Origin: Hordeum vulgare subsp. vulgare
Taxonomy: Eukaryota; Streptophyta; Magnoliopsida; Poales; Poaceae
Direction of reading: 5' to 3'
DNA: 64,000 bases
Assembly (NCBI RefSeq): GCF_904849725.1
Contig: NC_058524.1
Coordinates: 507,764,263 to 507,828,262 of the forward strand
Part shown: piece by piece, positions 34,686-45,321 of the stretch
Position numbering within the stretch: position 1 is the first letter of the stretch
Layout: each line of letters starts with the position of its first letter
The notes under the pieces: generated by a model
Database searches by the model: none
What the model saw: the letters and a program-made list of their open reading frames with translations, nothing else
What the model was told of the DNA's origin: nothing
Translations under genes and position numbers: made by a program

Positions 34686-35036
34686 CTACGTATTTGATTC
34701 CAAGAGAGCTATCAATCTTTGATTTATTCCTTTGAGATCTGCGACATGGTTTTCCAGCAAAACAACTTCACGAGAAAGGGAAATATTGTGAGCACGAGTT
34801 GTTTCACAAAACCTCAAGAGTTCAATCAAGGATGGAGACAGCACATGGAGGAAGGGTTGGAGAAAATCTACTCATTCAATGTCTTCAATGTTGAACCTAG
34901 GTTGAGCTTCCTCCCTATCTTGGGTTTTCTCCTTAGTTTTGTCCCTAACTTCCGTGACTTCCACTCTTTTCAGATCAGCATCTTCTTCTTCATGAACTTG
35001 AGGAAGATTATTCTCCCCAACAGATTCCTGAGACAT
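34686..35036 (-). pseudogene. Small accessory ORF downstream of pol, with one stop
   Basis: Read directly from the minus strand: ATG at 35034-35036, 116 codons, TAG at 34686-34688, with one internal TGA at codon 55 (34872-34874). The N-terminal half is acidic and Glu/Lys/Gln-rich. The C-terminal half has heptad-like Leu/Ile/Val spacing (LSREVVLLENHVADLKGINQ region), suggesting a coiled coil. It lies in the env position after pol. A TATA box (35121-35130) and a long hairpin (35171-35273) precede it in the same order as in the LTR. I do not recognise the protein. The frame is short, so chance cannot be excluded, but promoter order and coiled-coil pattern argue for a real accessory gene, silenced by one nonsense codon. 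Confidence 0.5.
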
Positions 35037-35120
35037 CTTTGCTCTAAATCTGCGGCAGACAACAGGCTCAAAACGAAAACAGAGGAAAACTGTGCGATAC
35101 GGAGATCAAAACCCTCGGGC

Positions 35121-35130
35121 GTATATATAA
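35121..35130 (-). promoter_or_regulatory. Candidate internal TATA box
   Basis: Minus-strand TTATATATAC, 85 bases upstream of the small ORF's ATG and about 40 bases downstream of the hairpin, the same relative order as hairpin and TATA-like sequence in the element's LTR. Confidence 0.5.
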
Positions 35131-35170
35131 TGATTTTTTCTGGACCAGAAGGAGTGCTCCGCAAGAAAAC

Positions 35171-35273
35171 GGAGTCCGGGAGGCACACGAGGTGCCCACA
35201 AGCCCTGTTTCCATGGCCAGGGGGTAGGCCGCGGCAACCAAGCTTGTGGTCGCCTCGTGCGCTCTCCGGACTG
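35171..35273 (-). other. Long LTR-like hairpin inside the nested gypsy
   Basis: Arms AGTCCGG...ACGAGG...CCACAAGC and GCTTGTGG...CCTCGT...CCGGACT pair over about 40 bases with interruptions. The core (CCCACAAGCCCTG and GGCCGCGGCAACCA.GCTTGTGG) is shared with the element's LTR hairpin. It sits between the end of pol and the small ORF. Confidence 0.75.
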
Positions 35274-35321
35274 CTTTTTATTTTTCTAATTTTCCATAAA
35301 TTCCAAAACGGAGAAAATGTC

Positions 35322-36566
35322 CTATTGGAAAAGTTTCGGACTCCAATTACTTTCCGAAATAGATACCTCTTGGTTTTCAGGGTCTGAAACAGGCTGATAA
35401 ACATCCCTTATGTACTCCTCTGGAGTTATGACATTGATGATATTGGTCTCAACATTTATGGGAGTACCAGAGATGTAATGCTTGATTCTTTGCCCGTTTA
35501 CCACTTTAGGAAAATTACCTTCCGTGTTATTGATCTTGATGGCACCGGAACGATATACTTCCTCGACAACGTAGGGACCTTCCCGTTTAGAGAGTAGCTT
35601 GCCTGCGAAGAATCTTCAACGAGAATTGTATAGCAGGACATAATCATCTACATTGAACTCTCGTTTTTGTATTCTTTTGTCGTGCCATCTCTTAACCTTT
35701 TCCTTGAACAACTTGGCATTCTCATATGCCTGGGCCCTCCATTCATCTAATGAGCTGATATCAAACAACCGCTTCTCACCGGCAAGTTTGAAATCAAAGT
35801 TGAGCTCTTGATTGCCCAATAAGCTTTGTGTTCCAACTCAAGAGGTAGATGACAGGCCTTACCGTAAACCATTTTATACGGCGACATCCCATGGGATTCT
35901 TATAAGCAGTCTTATAAGCCCATAGTGCATCGTCAAGTTTGCTAGACCAATTCTTTCGAGATCTATTGACGGTCTTTTGTAAGATCAATTTGATCTCTCT
36001 ATTACTCAACTCCACTTGACCACTAGACTGAGGATGATAAGGAGATGCAACTCTATGGTTGACATCGTACTTAGCGAGCATCTTGCGGAAAACACCATGA
36101 ATGAAGTGTGAACCGCCATCAGTCATCAGATATCTAGGGACTCCAAATCTTGGGAAAATGACTTCTTTAAGCATCTTAATAGAGGTGTGGTGATCAGCAT
36201 TTTTGGTGGGGATAGCCTCTACCCACTTAGTGACATAATCCACAGCAACTAAGATGTGAGTGTACCCATTGGAACTCGGGAAGGGTCCCATATAATCAAA
36301 GCCCCATACATCAAATGGTTCAATGACTAGTGAATAGTTCATAGGTATTTCCTGACGTTTGCTAATGTTCCCTATTCTTTGACATTCGTCACACGACAAG
36401 ACAAACTTACGGGCATCCTTGAAGAGAGTGGGCTAATAGAAACCTGATTGCAATACCTTATGAGCAGTTCTGTCTCCAGCATGGTGTCCTCCGTAGGCCT
36501 CGGAATGACACTTCTACAGGATTTGTCCCTGTTCATGTTTAGGCACACAACGTCTAATAACAACAT
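35322..36566 (-). pseudogene. Gypsy integrase (end of pol)
   Basis: Pieces at 36372-36566, 35794-36399, 35616-35819 and 35322-35504 in shifting frames. The core shows CDECQRIG (zinc-finger Cys pair), [33 protein letters not shown] (first catalytic Asp in FDYMGP), LMTDGGSHF (second Asp) and [16 protein letters not shown] (catalytic Glu), then a C-terminal part with [11 protein letters not shown] and WHDKRIQKREF. Frameshifts lie near 36385-36420, 35880-35890 and 35600-35620. It inserts the element's cDNA. The final segment ends at 35322, 50 bases before the long hairpin. Confidence 0.88.
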
Positions 36567-37263
36567 CTACTCCTTCCTTATAAAGGTGAGGATCATCCCA
36601 AAAGTAGTGTCTCAAATCAAAGAAGAATTTCTTCTTTGGCTGGTAGGTGAAACTGGGTGGTATGTATTTGGCTACGATATAGTTTGCGTAATCAGCATAC
36701 CATGGTGCACTATGTGAAGTGCGGATGACATTCGATTGCTCATCAGGAAAGTTGTCATCAATAGGTCGTGGGTCATCAAGGACATTCTCTAGCCTAGACA
36801 AGTTATCTGCTATAGGGTTGTCAGGACCCTTTCGGTCAACGACGTGCAAATCAAATTCCTGTAGTAGGAGAACCCATCTGATTAGCCTAGGCTTAGCGTC
36901 CTTCTTCTCCATAAGGTACTTGATAGTAGCATGATCAGAGTGAATAGTGACTTTGGAGTCAATTATATAAGATCTGAACTTTTCACATGCAAACACGGCT
37001 GCTAAAAATTCCTTCTCCGTAGTGGCATAGTTTCTTTGGGCACTGTCTAGAGTTTTACTAGCGTAGTGAATGACATTCAACTTCTTGTCAACTCTTTGTC
37101 CTAGAACAGCACCAACAGCATAATCACTAGCATCGCACATGATTTCAAAGGGCAAGTTCCAATCAGGTGGTTGAACAATAGGTGCGGTTATTAAAGCCTT
37201 CTTAAGTATTTCGAAAGCTTCCTCACAATCCTCATAAAAAACAAAAGGAACATCCTTCTGCAA
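36514..37263 (-). pseudogene. Gypsy RNase H and connection
   Basis: Open minus-strand frame with [18 protein letters not shown] (RNase H first Asp), [19 protein letters not shown] (Glu), [11 protein letters not shown] (Asp) and [11 protein letters not shown] (last Asp). All four catalytic acids are present. It then continues with the [12 protein letters not shown] and [12 protein letters not shown] blocks toward integrase. The boundary with RT upstream (37263-37332) is out of frame, so the polyprotein is interrupted although this domain is intact. Confidence 0.9.
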
Positions 37264-37331
37264 GAGGTTGGTAAGAGGCCTAGAAATCTTAGAGAAGTCT
37301 TTAATGAACCTTCTACAGAAACCAACATGAC

Positions 37332-38353
37332 CTAGGAAACTTCGTATACCTCTGATATATGTGGGGCAAGCATTTTCTCAATTGCATCAACCTTAGCCTT
37401 ATCAACTTCAATGCCTCTCTCAGAGATTTTGTGTCCTAAGACAGTGCCTTCATTAACCATGAAGTGGCACTTCTCCCAGTTCAAGACGAGGTTGGTATCT
37501 TTGCATCTCTGTAAGACTCGATCAAGGTTGCTGAGGCAATCGTCAAAGGAAGAACCGTAAACGGAGAAATCATCCATGAAAACCTCAACAATCTTTTCAC
37601 ATAAGTCAAAGAATATAGCCATCATACATCTTTGAAAGGTGGTTGGTGCATTGCACAAGCCAAAAGGCATACGTCTATAAGCAAAGGTACCAAAGGGGCA
37701 TGTGAAGGTGGTTTTCTCTTGATCAGATTGTGCAACAGGTATTTGCGAGAAACCTGAATAACCATCTAGAAGGCAGAAGTGTGTGTGTTTCGATAGCCTT
37801 TCTAGCATCTGGTCAATAAACGGCAAAGGATAATGGTCTTTCCTAGTTGCCTTGTTCAGTTTCCGGAAGTCTATCACCATCCTATAGCCTGTAATAATCC
37901 TCTGAGGGATTAGTTCATCCTTATCATTAGGGACGACGGTGATACCTCCCTTCTTAGGTACACAATGTACTGGACTTACCAATCACTATGAGCAACAGGA
38001 TAAATGATTCCAGCTTCGAGAAGCTTCAATATTTCTTTTCTCACGACCTCTTTCATCCTAGGATTTAATCTCCGTTGATGATCAGCAACTGGCTTAGAAT
38101 CAGGATCGGTTTTAATCTTGTGCTGACATAGAGTGGGACTAATACGCTTAAGATCATCAAGAGTATATCCAATGGCAGCACGGTGCTTCCTCAAAGTTTT
38201 TAATAACTTCTTCTCTTCGTGATTCGAGAGGTGAGCACTAATAATAACAGGATATATATCCTTTTCATCAAGATAAGCATACTTAAGAGTATCTAGTAAC
38301 TGTTTTAGCTCGAACACAGGATCACCCTTTGGTGGGGGAGGATCCCCAAGCAT
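37332..38353 (-). pseudogene. Gypsy reverse transcriptase
   Basis: Two frames, 37976-38353 and 37332-37982, shifted near 37980. The fingers segment has LKRISPTLCQHKI and EVVRKEILKLLEAGIIYPVAHSDW. The palm has YRMVIDFRKLNKATRKDHYPLPFID (first Asp), PFGTFAYRRMPFGLCNAPTTFQRCM and FMDDFSVYG (catalytic Asp pair), followed by the VLGHKISERGIEVD thumb block. All catalytic motifs are conserved; the shift and a break near 37335 prevent a full product. Athila-type on motif wording. Confidence 0.92.
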
Positions 38354-38605
38354 TTCAACAGGCAGATTATTCTTGAGAATAGGATATTGTTCTAAGACAA
38401 TTTTATCAATCTCATCTCTTTCCTACATATGCATATCATTTTCATGCTCAAGCAGATATTGCTCTAAAGGATCCGTAGGAGGTACGGCAATAGAGGCAAG
38501 AGCAATGATTTCATCCCTACCAGACGACTCTTTTTCATGGGGTTGTCTTCCAAACTTGGAGAAGTTAAATTCATGAGACACACCCTCGAAACTAACAGTG
38601 ACAGT

Positions 38606-38890
38606 CTATGTAATGCAATCAATGTGAGCATTGACAGTGTTGAGAAAGGGTCTACCAAATATTATGGGACAAAAGCTATCTTGTGTAGTACCAAGGACGA
38701 GGAAATCAGTAGGATCCTTCGTCTTACCACTCAGGACTTCTACGTCTCTCACAATTCCCAGAGGGAAAATAGTGTCTCTATTAGCTAGCATAATAGTGAC
38801 ATCAATGGGTTCTAACTCAGCAGGTGCAATCTCATCTTTGATTTCATCATATAGGGAACGGGGTATTGCACTAACACTAGCACCCATATC
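38606..38890 (-). pseudogene. Gypsy aspartic protease
   Basis: Short frame with GASVSAIPRSLYDEI, VTIMLANRDTIFPLGIV, DFLVLG and CPIIFGRPFLNT. The catalytic Asp usually found just before GASVSAIP falls at the edge, next to a break near 38890-38915 where the codon order is lost. The region 38354-38605 continues toward RT in other frames (ESSGRDEIIALAS-like, minus strand) and is degenerate. Confidence 0.82.
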
Positions 38891-39036
38891 AAATAAACCA
38901 TGGTAACATTGATCTCATATCTTGACAGAAACAACGGGCAGGCCAACTACAGGTCTGTATTTGTCTTTCGCGCGAGGTTTAGCAATTCTAGCATTGTCCT
39001 CACAGAATTTGATAACATGCCCATCTATGTCTTCGG

Positions 39037-40092
39037 CTAAGAGATCTTTGATAATAGCAACACTAGGTTCAACTCTGATTTCCTCAGGGGTGCAAGTGGT
39101 CTAATGTAACCCCTGCGTATCATAGTGGGAGCTTTAGAATGATCCTTTTTCCTAGCAGGGTAAGGTGGTTTCTCAGCGTAGGCACAAGGAACAACAGGAT
39201 CACTAAAAGCAATGACTTTCTCCTCAACTAGATTGGTTTTGGCTATGTTGCTTTCTACAGGAGGATGATACTTAAACCACTTCTCTTTGGGAAGATTAAC
39301 ATGAGCAGCAAAAGATTCACATAGAGAAGCTACTATCTCAGTCAAGTCCATACTTAGCGCTAAAATCTCTAGCAGTGTTTGTTTCAACAAAAGATTTAAC
39401 ACAATCAAACTGGAAATTCATACATGACTCCTTACTTCTTCCAGCTCCCAATCTTCAGAGTTACATTTGATTCTTTCCAACAAATTCCACTTGTGCTCAA
39501 TATCCTTCTTCACAAAAGAACCGGTACACGAAGTGTCAAGCATGGTACGATCTTCATGGGAAAGCCGAGCATAAAAGTTTTGAGTGATAATTTCTCTCGA
39601 GAGCTCATGATTGGGGCATGAATATAGCATTGATTTAAGCCTCCCCCAAGCTTGAGCTATGCTTTCCCTGTCACGAGGCCAAAAGTTATAAATATAATTC
39701 CGATCATGATGTACTAAATGCATATGATAAAACTTTTGATGAAATTCCAATTTCAACCGATTGTAGTCCCATGATCCAGTATCATCACATAGCATGTACC
39801 ATGTCAACGCCTTATCCTTCAAAGATAAAGGAAAGACTTTCTTATTTATCTCATCCTCGGGGAAACCTGCAAGCTTAAATAAACCACAAACTTCATCTAC
39901 ATAGATTAGATGTAAGTCTGGATGTGAAGATCCATCTCCTGTGAAAGGATTAGCCAGCAGTTTCTCAAGCATACCCAAAGGAATCTCATAAAAGATATTT
40001 TCAGTAGGTACCTCAGGTTGAGGAACAACTCCTCGTGCTTCCGTTCATGGTGAAGATACCCCGAACAAACTCCTCAAAGGAACAGTTTCCAT
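39037..40092 (-). pseudogene. Gypsy gag
   Basis: ATG at 40090-40092, in frame with the long frame below, with an in-frame TGA at codon 16 (40045-40047). The frame is then open to 39418. Gag core motifs are visible: FPLSLKDKALTWYMLCDDTGSWDYNRLKLEF, FWPRDRESIAQAWGRLKSML and FYARLSHEDRTMLD. A second piece, 39037-39408, is shifted and carries the C-terminal region (ESFAAHVNLPKE). The start was extended beyond the obvious 39978 because the upstream codons read as the usual gag N-terminus of this family (METVPLRSL...). Confidence 0.88.
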
Positions 40093-40169
40093 AGTGACAA
40101 GTGACAATAAATTTCAGCACAGTATATAAATGTTTCCTTACCAAATTTCACTTACCAAAGGCACTTCCC

Positions 40170-40187
40170 TCCCCGGCAACGACGCCA
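40170..40187 (-). promoter_or_regulatory. Primer-binding site of the nested gypsy
   Basis: Minus-strand TGGCGTCGTTGCCGGGGA, 11 bases after the 5' LTR end; tRNA-Asp type with one mismatch (T for C at position 6). Confidence 0.85.
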
Positions 40188-40198
40188 GAAAAGAGTCT

Positions 40199-41722
40199 TG
40201 ATGACCCACAAGTATAGGGGATCAGTCCTTTCGATAAGTAAGAGTGTCGAACCCAACGAGGAGCAGAAGGCTCTGATAAACGGTTTTCAGCAAGGTAATA
40301 ACTGCAAGCATTGAAAGTAGTGGTCACGAGTGATGGTGTAGTGAGGTGAAACGTACCAAGAGAAAAGTAACAAGTAACAAGTAGTAGCAACGGTGCAGCA
40401 AGTGGCCCAATCCCTTTTGTAGAAAGGGACAGGCCTGAAAAAAGTCTTATAAGAGGAAAAGCGCTCCCGAGGACACACGGGAATTTCTGTCATGTTAGTT
40501 TCATCATGTTCATATGATTCGCGTTCGTTACTTTGATAGTTTTATATGTGGGTGGACTGGCGCTTGGGTACTGCCCTTACTTGGACAAGCATCCCACTTA
40601 TGATTAACCCATCTCGCAAGCATCCGCAACTACGAAAGAAGAATAAAGACAACGTCTAACCATAGTATTAAACTAGTGGATCCAAATCAGCCCCTTACGA
40701 AGCAACGCATAGACTGGGGTTTAAGCTTCTGCCACTCCAGCAACCCATCATCTACTTACTAATCCCCAATTCCTTCCTCTAGGCCCAAATATGGTGAAGT
40801 GTTATGTAGTCGACGTTCACATAACACCACTAGAGGAAAAACAACATACAGCATATCAAAATACCGAACAAATACCAAACTCACATGACTATTATTAGCA
40901 TGACTTATCACATGTCCTCAGGAACAAAAGTAACTGCTCACAAAGCATAATCATAATCATGATCAGAGGTGTAATGAATAGCATCAAGGATCTGAACATA
41001 AACTCTTCCACCAAGTAATCCAACTAGCATCAACTACAAAGAGTAATCAACACTACTAGCAACCTTACAAGTACCAATCAGAGTCGCGAGACGAAGATTG
41101 GTTACAAGAGATGAACTAGGGATTGGAGAGGAGATGGTGTTGATGAAGATGTTGATGGATATGCCTCCCCTCCGACGAGAGGAGTGTTGGTGATGACGAT
41201 GGCGACGATTTCCCCCTCCGGGAGGGAAGTTTCCCTGACAGGATCGTCCTGCCGGAGCTCTAGATTGGATCTGCTCAAGTTCCGCCTCGTGGCGGCGGCG
41301 AAACCACGAAAAAGCTCCCGATTGATTTTTTCTGGAACGAAACCCTTCATATAGCAAAAGAGGGGGGCCAGTGGGCCGCCAGGGTGCCCACAAGCCCTGT
41401 TGCCGCGGCCAGGGGGGTAGGCCGCGGCAACCAGGCTTGTGGGCCCGTGGTTGCTCCCCTGTGACACTTCTTTCGCCCAGTATTTTTTATAAAATCCAAA
41501 AAAAATCCACGTTGATTTTCAGGGCATTTGGAGTTGCGCAGAATAGGGGACTCGGACTTGCTCCTTTTCCAGTCCAGAATTCCAGCTGTCGGTATTCTCC
41601 CTCTTCAAATAAACCTTGCAAAATAAGAGAGAAAAGGCATAAGTAAGGTTCCACAAAGTATAATAACAGCCCAAAAAGCGATAAATATCAACATGAAAGC
41701 ATGATGCAAAATGGACGTATCA
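40199..41722 (-). mobile_element. 5' LTR of the nested gypsy
   Basis: 1,524 bases, minus-strand TGATACGTCCATTTTGC to GTGGGTCATCA. Hairpin at 41385-41444, with arms GTTGCCGCGGCC and GGCCGCGGCAAC pairing perfectly for 12 bases and GCCCACAAGCC/GGCTTGTGGGC pairing perfectly for 11. The stem is more perfect here than in the 3' LTR. Confidence 0.93.
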
Positions 41723-42579
41723 GTGCACAGTAGGGGAGAACACAAATTTATCTTGAAATTTTAGTGAGGGATCACCTTATAATGCTACCGTCGTTCTAAG
41801 CAAGATAAGGCGCATAAAAGGATTAACATCACATGCAAATCATAAGTGACATCATATGGCCATGATCTTGTGCTTCTTGATCACCATCACCAAAGCACTG
41901 GCATGATCTTCATCATCACCGGTGCCACACCATGATCTCCATCATCGTGTTGCCATCGAGGTTGTCGTGCTATCTATGCTATTACTACTAAAGCTACTAC
42001 CTAGCAATATAGTAAACGCATCCACAAGCACAAACGTTAGTTTAAAGACAACTCAATGGCTCATGCCGGTTGACGTAGCATCGACGTGCAAGTCGATATT
42101 TAACTATTACAACATGATCATCTCATACATCCAATATATCACATCATGTCTTTGGCCATATCACATCACATGCATACCCTGCAAAAACAAGTTAGACATC
42201 CTCTAATTTGTTGTTGCATGTTTTACGTGGCTGCTATGGGTATCTAGTATGATCGCATCTTACTTACGCAAAGCCACAACAGTGATATGCAAATTGTTAT
42301 TTAACCTTCTCCAAGGACCGCCTCGGTCAAATCCGATTCAACTAAAGTTGAACAAACTGACACCCACTAGTCATCTTTATGCAACAAGTTGCATGTTAGT
42401 CGATGAAACCGGTCTCTCGTAAGCGTACGAGTAAGGTTGGTCTGGGCCGCTTCAATCCAACAATACCGCTGAATCGAGAAAAGACTAAGGAGGGTAGCAA
42501 ATCCAACATCAACGCCTACAAGAACTTTTGTGTTCTACTCGAGATATCATCTTCGCATGAACCTAGCTCATGATGCCAC
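41723..42579 (-). mobile_element. Copia leader, LTR-proximal part
   Basis: Continuation of the copia untranslated leader from the PBS to the nested insertion, after the second copy of the GTGCA duplication. Long leaders are usual for BARE/Angela elements. No gene seen. Confidence 0.8.
42566..42579 (-). promoter_or_regulatory. Primer-binding site of the copia element, mutated
   Basis: Minus-strand GTGGCATCATGAGC next to the LTR end CATCA. The family PBS is TGGTATCAGAGC (initiator tRNA-Met). Here it has C for T and a two-base insertion, while the downstream TAGGTTCATGCG is as in the family. Confidence 0.7.
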
Positions 42580-44357
42580 TGATGGGGAACATTGCATGGG
42601 AAACCAAAAAATTCCTATGCACACGAAGACCTATCATGGTGATGATCATCTACTAGAGGGAGATCGGATCCACATACCCTTGTAGATCGCTAAGCGAGAA
42701 GCGTTAATAAACGCGGTTGATGTAGAGGAACTTTCTCCGTGATTCAAATCACAGTAGCCCCACGATCCATCCCGATTTAGCATCGAACGGACGGCACCTC
42801 CGCGTTCAGCACACGTACAGCTCGATGACGATCTTCACCTTCTCGATCCAGAGAGAGAAACGAGGAAGTAGATGAGTTCTCCGGCAGCGTGACGGCGTGC
42901 CGGTGGTGGTGATGATCTATTCCTGCAGGGCTTCGCCTAAGCACCGCAGAAATCCGATCTAGAGGAAGAACTACGAACTAGAGGGTAGGGTTGCACGTGG
43001 CTAAAGTTGTGTCTCAAAAACCCTAAAACCTCTAGTATATATAGGAGGAGGGAGGGGCTAGCCTTGGGCACCATGGAGATCCTCCTTGACTCGGACGAAG
43101 TGGAGGAGGGAGGAGTCCTCCTCCAATCCTACTTGGATTAGGACTCCTTCCTAAATTGCCCACCTCTTTTGGATTTTACACCTTTTTCCTCATGGGCTTT
43201 CCTTGGATGACTTGTCAGCCCATTAAGCCTTATTGCACATCCAATAAACCCATACGGACCCCTTGGGGCGTGGTGGGCCCACCTAGTGGGCCCCCGGAAC
43301 CCATTCGTCACTCCCGACACACTGCCGGTAATGCTCGAAATCCTTCCGGAATCCAAATATCAACTTCCTATATATCAATCTCCATTTCCGGACCATTCCA
43401 GAAACCCTCGTGGCATCCGGGATCTCATCCGGTACTCGGAACAAAACTTCGGTCACCAGCACCTATAACTCAACTATACATAAACGTCACCGAACCTTAA
43501 GTGTGCAGACCCTGCAGGTTCGAGAACTATGTAGACATGACCTGAGACAATCTCCAGTCAATATCCAATAGAGGGACCTGGATGATCATATTGGATCCTA
43601 CATATTCTACAAAGATCTTATCGGTTGAACCTCTATGTCAAGGATTCAAACAATCCTGTACATCATTCCCTTTGTCCTTCGGTATGTTACTTGCCCGAGA
43701 TTTGATTGTCGGTATCCCCATACCTATTTCAATCTCATTACCGGCAAGTCTCTTTACTCGTTTCGTGATACAAGATCTCGTGACTAACTCTTTAGTCACA
43801 TTGCTTGCAAGGCTTGTATGTGATGTTGTATTACCGAGTGGGCCCCGAGATACCTCTCCGTCACACGGAGTGACAAATCCCAGTCTTGATCCATGCTAAC
43901 TCAACGGACACCATCGGAGATGCTTGTAGTGTACCTTTATAGTTACCCAGTAACGTTGTGACGTTTGATACACACAAGGCCTTCCTCCGGTGTCAGTGAG
44001 TTACATGATCTCATGGTCATAGGAATGAATACTTGACATCCAGAAAACAATAGCAACAAAATGACACGATCACATGCTATGCTTATAGTTCGGGTCTCGT
44101 CCATCACATCATTCTCCCAATGATGTGATCCCATCATCAAGTGACAACGCTTGTCTATGGTTAGGAAACCTTAACCGTCCTTGATCAACAAGCTAGTCAA
44201 CTAGAGGCTCACTAGGGACACAATTTTGTCTATATATCCACACGTGCATTTATGTTTCCATTCAATACAGTTATAGCATGGATAATAAACGATTATCTTG
44301 AAACAGGAAATATAATAATACCTATTTTATTATTGCCTCTAGGGCATATTTCCAATA
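42580..44357 (-). mobile_element. 5' LTR of the Angela/BARE-type copia element
   Basis: About 1,778 bases. The minus-strand start is TATTGGAAATATGCCCTAGAGG (first dinucleotide mutated from TG to TA at 44356-44357) and the end is CCCCATCA at 42580. A TATATATA box lies at 43036-43043 on a stretch that fits the promoter on the minus strand, followed by a leader with AGGGTTTTTGAG. It is the full-length counterpart of the truncated LTR at 26354-27128. Confidence 0.92.
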
Positions 44358-45321
44358 GATTCGTCGTCATCGTCATCATCAACCCTTCTTCATCAACACC
44401 GCCATGAGGCTCACCACCAGGAGTGAGTAATTACTTTGTAGGCTTGTTGGACAGCGGTGGGATTGGATGAGATTGATCATGTAATTGAGTTAAGTTTGAT
44501 AGCGTTGATCCTTAGTGTCCACTATGTTTTGAGTTTGATGTTACTATGACTTTGTTATGCTTGATGCTTGTCACTAGGGTCCGAGAGCCATGATTTCAGA
44601 TCTAAACCTATTATGTTTTCATGAATATGAGAATGATTTGGATCCTATCTTGGAAGTTGTAGTTAGCTATAACGTGTCTTGATCTGCATACCCCAAGGTG
44701 GCAATAAATGAGATTCTTTCTGATGATTGTCGTAGTTTGAGGAGTTCATGTTTCCACCATATGTTAATGCTTTGTTCCGGTTCTCTATTAAAAGGAGGCC
44801 TTAATATCCCTTAGTTTCCGATAGGACCCCGCTGCCACGGGAGGGTAGTACAAAAGATGTCATGCAAGTTCTTATCGCAAGCACGTATGACTATACGAAA
44901 TACATGCCTACATTATGTTGATGAATTGGAGTTAGTTCTGTGTCGCCCTAGTGTGTAACTGTTACATGATCAATGTCATCTAAATCATTATCCAACACTG
45001 ATCCACGTGTCTATGCTTTACATATACTAAATCTTGCTAAGTTACTACTGATGCTTCTACTATCGCACCTGCTACTCAATTACTACTATTACTACCATTA
45101 CTACTGTTACCAAAATTGTCGTTATCACTGTTACTGTTACTATATAATTTGTTTTGCTACCAAATACTTGTTGCAGGAAGATATCCCAGGTGCAGTTGAA
45201 TTCAAAACTCAACTGTTACGGTAAATAAATATTCTTTGGCTCCCGTCATGTCGAATAAATAAATTATGGTGAAATACTAGCCGTGAAGACTGTCATGATC
45301 CCCTATACTTGTGTGTTATCA
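44358..45321 (+). mobile_element. Right-hand part of a + strand gypsy LTR
   Basis: Ends GATCCCCTATACTTGTGTGTTATCA (44297-45321 region end at 45321), close to the terminal GATCCCCTATACTTGTGGGTCATCA of the nested gypsy's LTR, and contains the CCCGCTGCCACGGGAGGGTAG word common in Triticeae gypsy LTRs. The copia element inserted into it, cutting it at 44358. A TAC/ACT trinucleotide-rich stretch lies at 45040-45150. The 83-codon frame 44973-45224 reads this stretch as poly-Tyr/Cys and is rejected. Confidence 0.75.

Larger units (their letters stand above)
31565..41722 (-). mobile_element. Complete Athila-type gypsy nested in the copia leader
   Basis: 10,158 bases with two LTRs (31565-33095 and 40199-41722), PBS, gag-pol and polypurine tract all on the minus strand. 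The five bases before (31560-31564) and after (41723-41727) are both GTGCA, a perfect target-site duplication, so both boundaries are exact and the element has not recombined. Copia leader sequence continues on either side. It is younger than the copia element. Confidence 0.95.
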
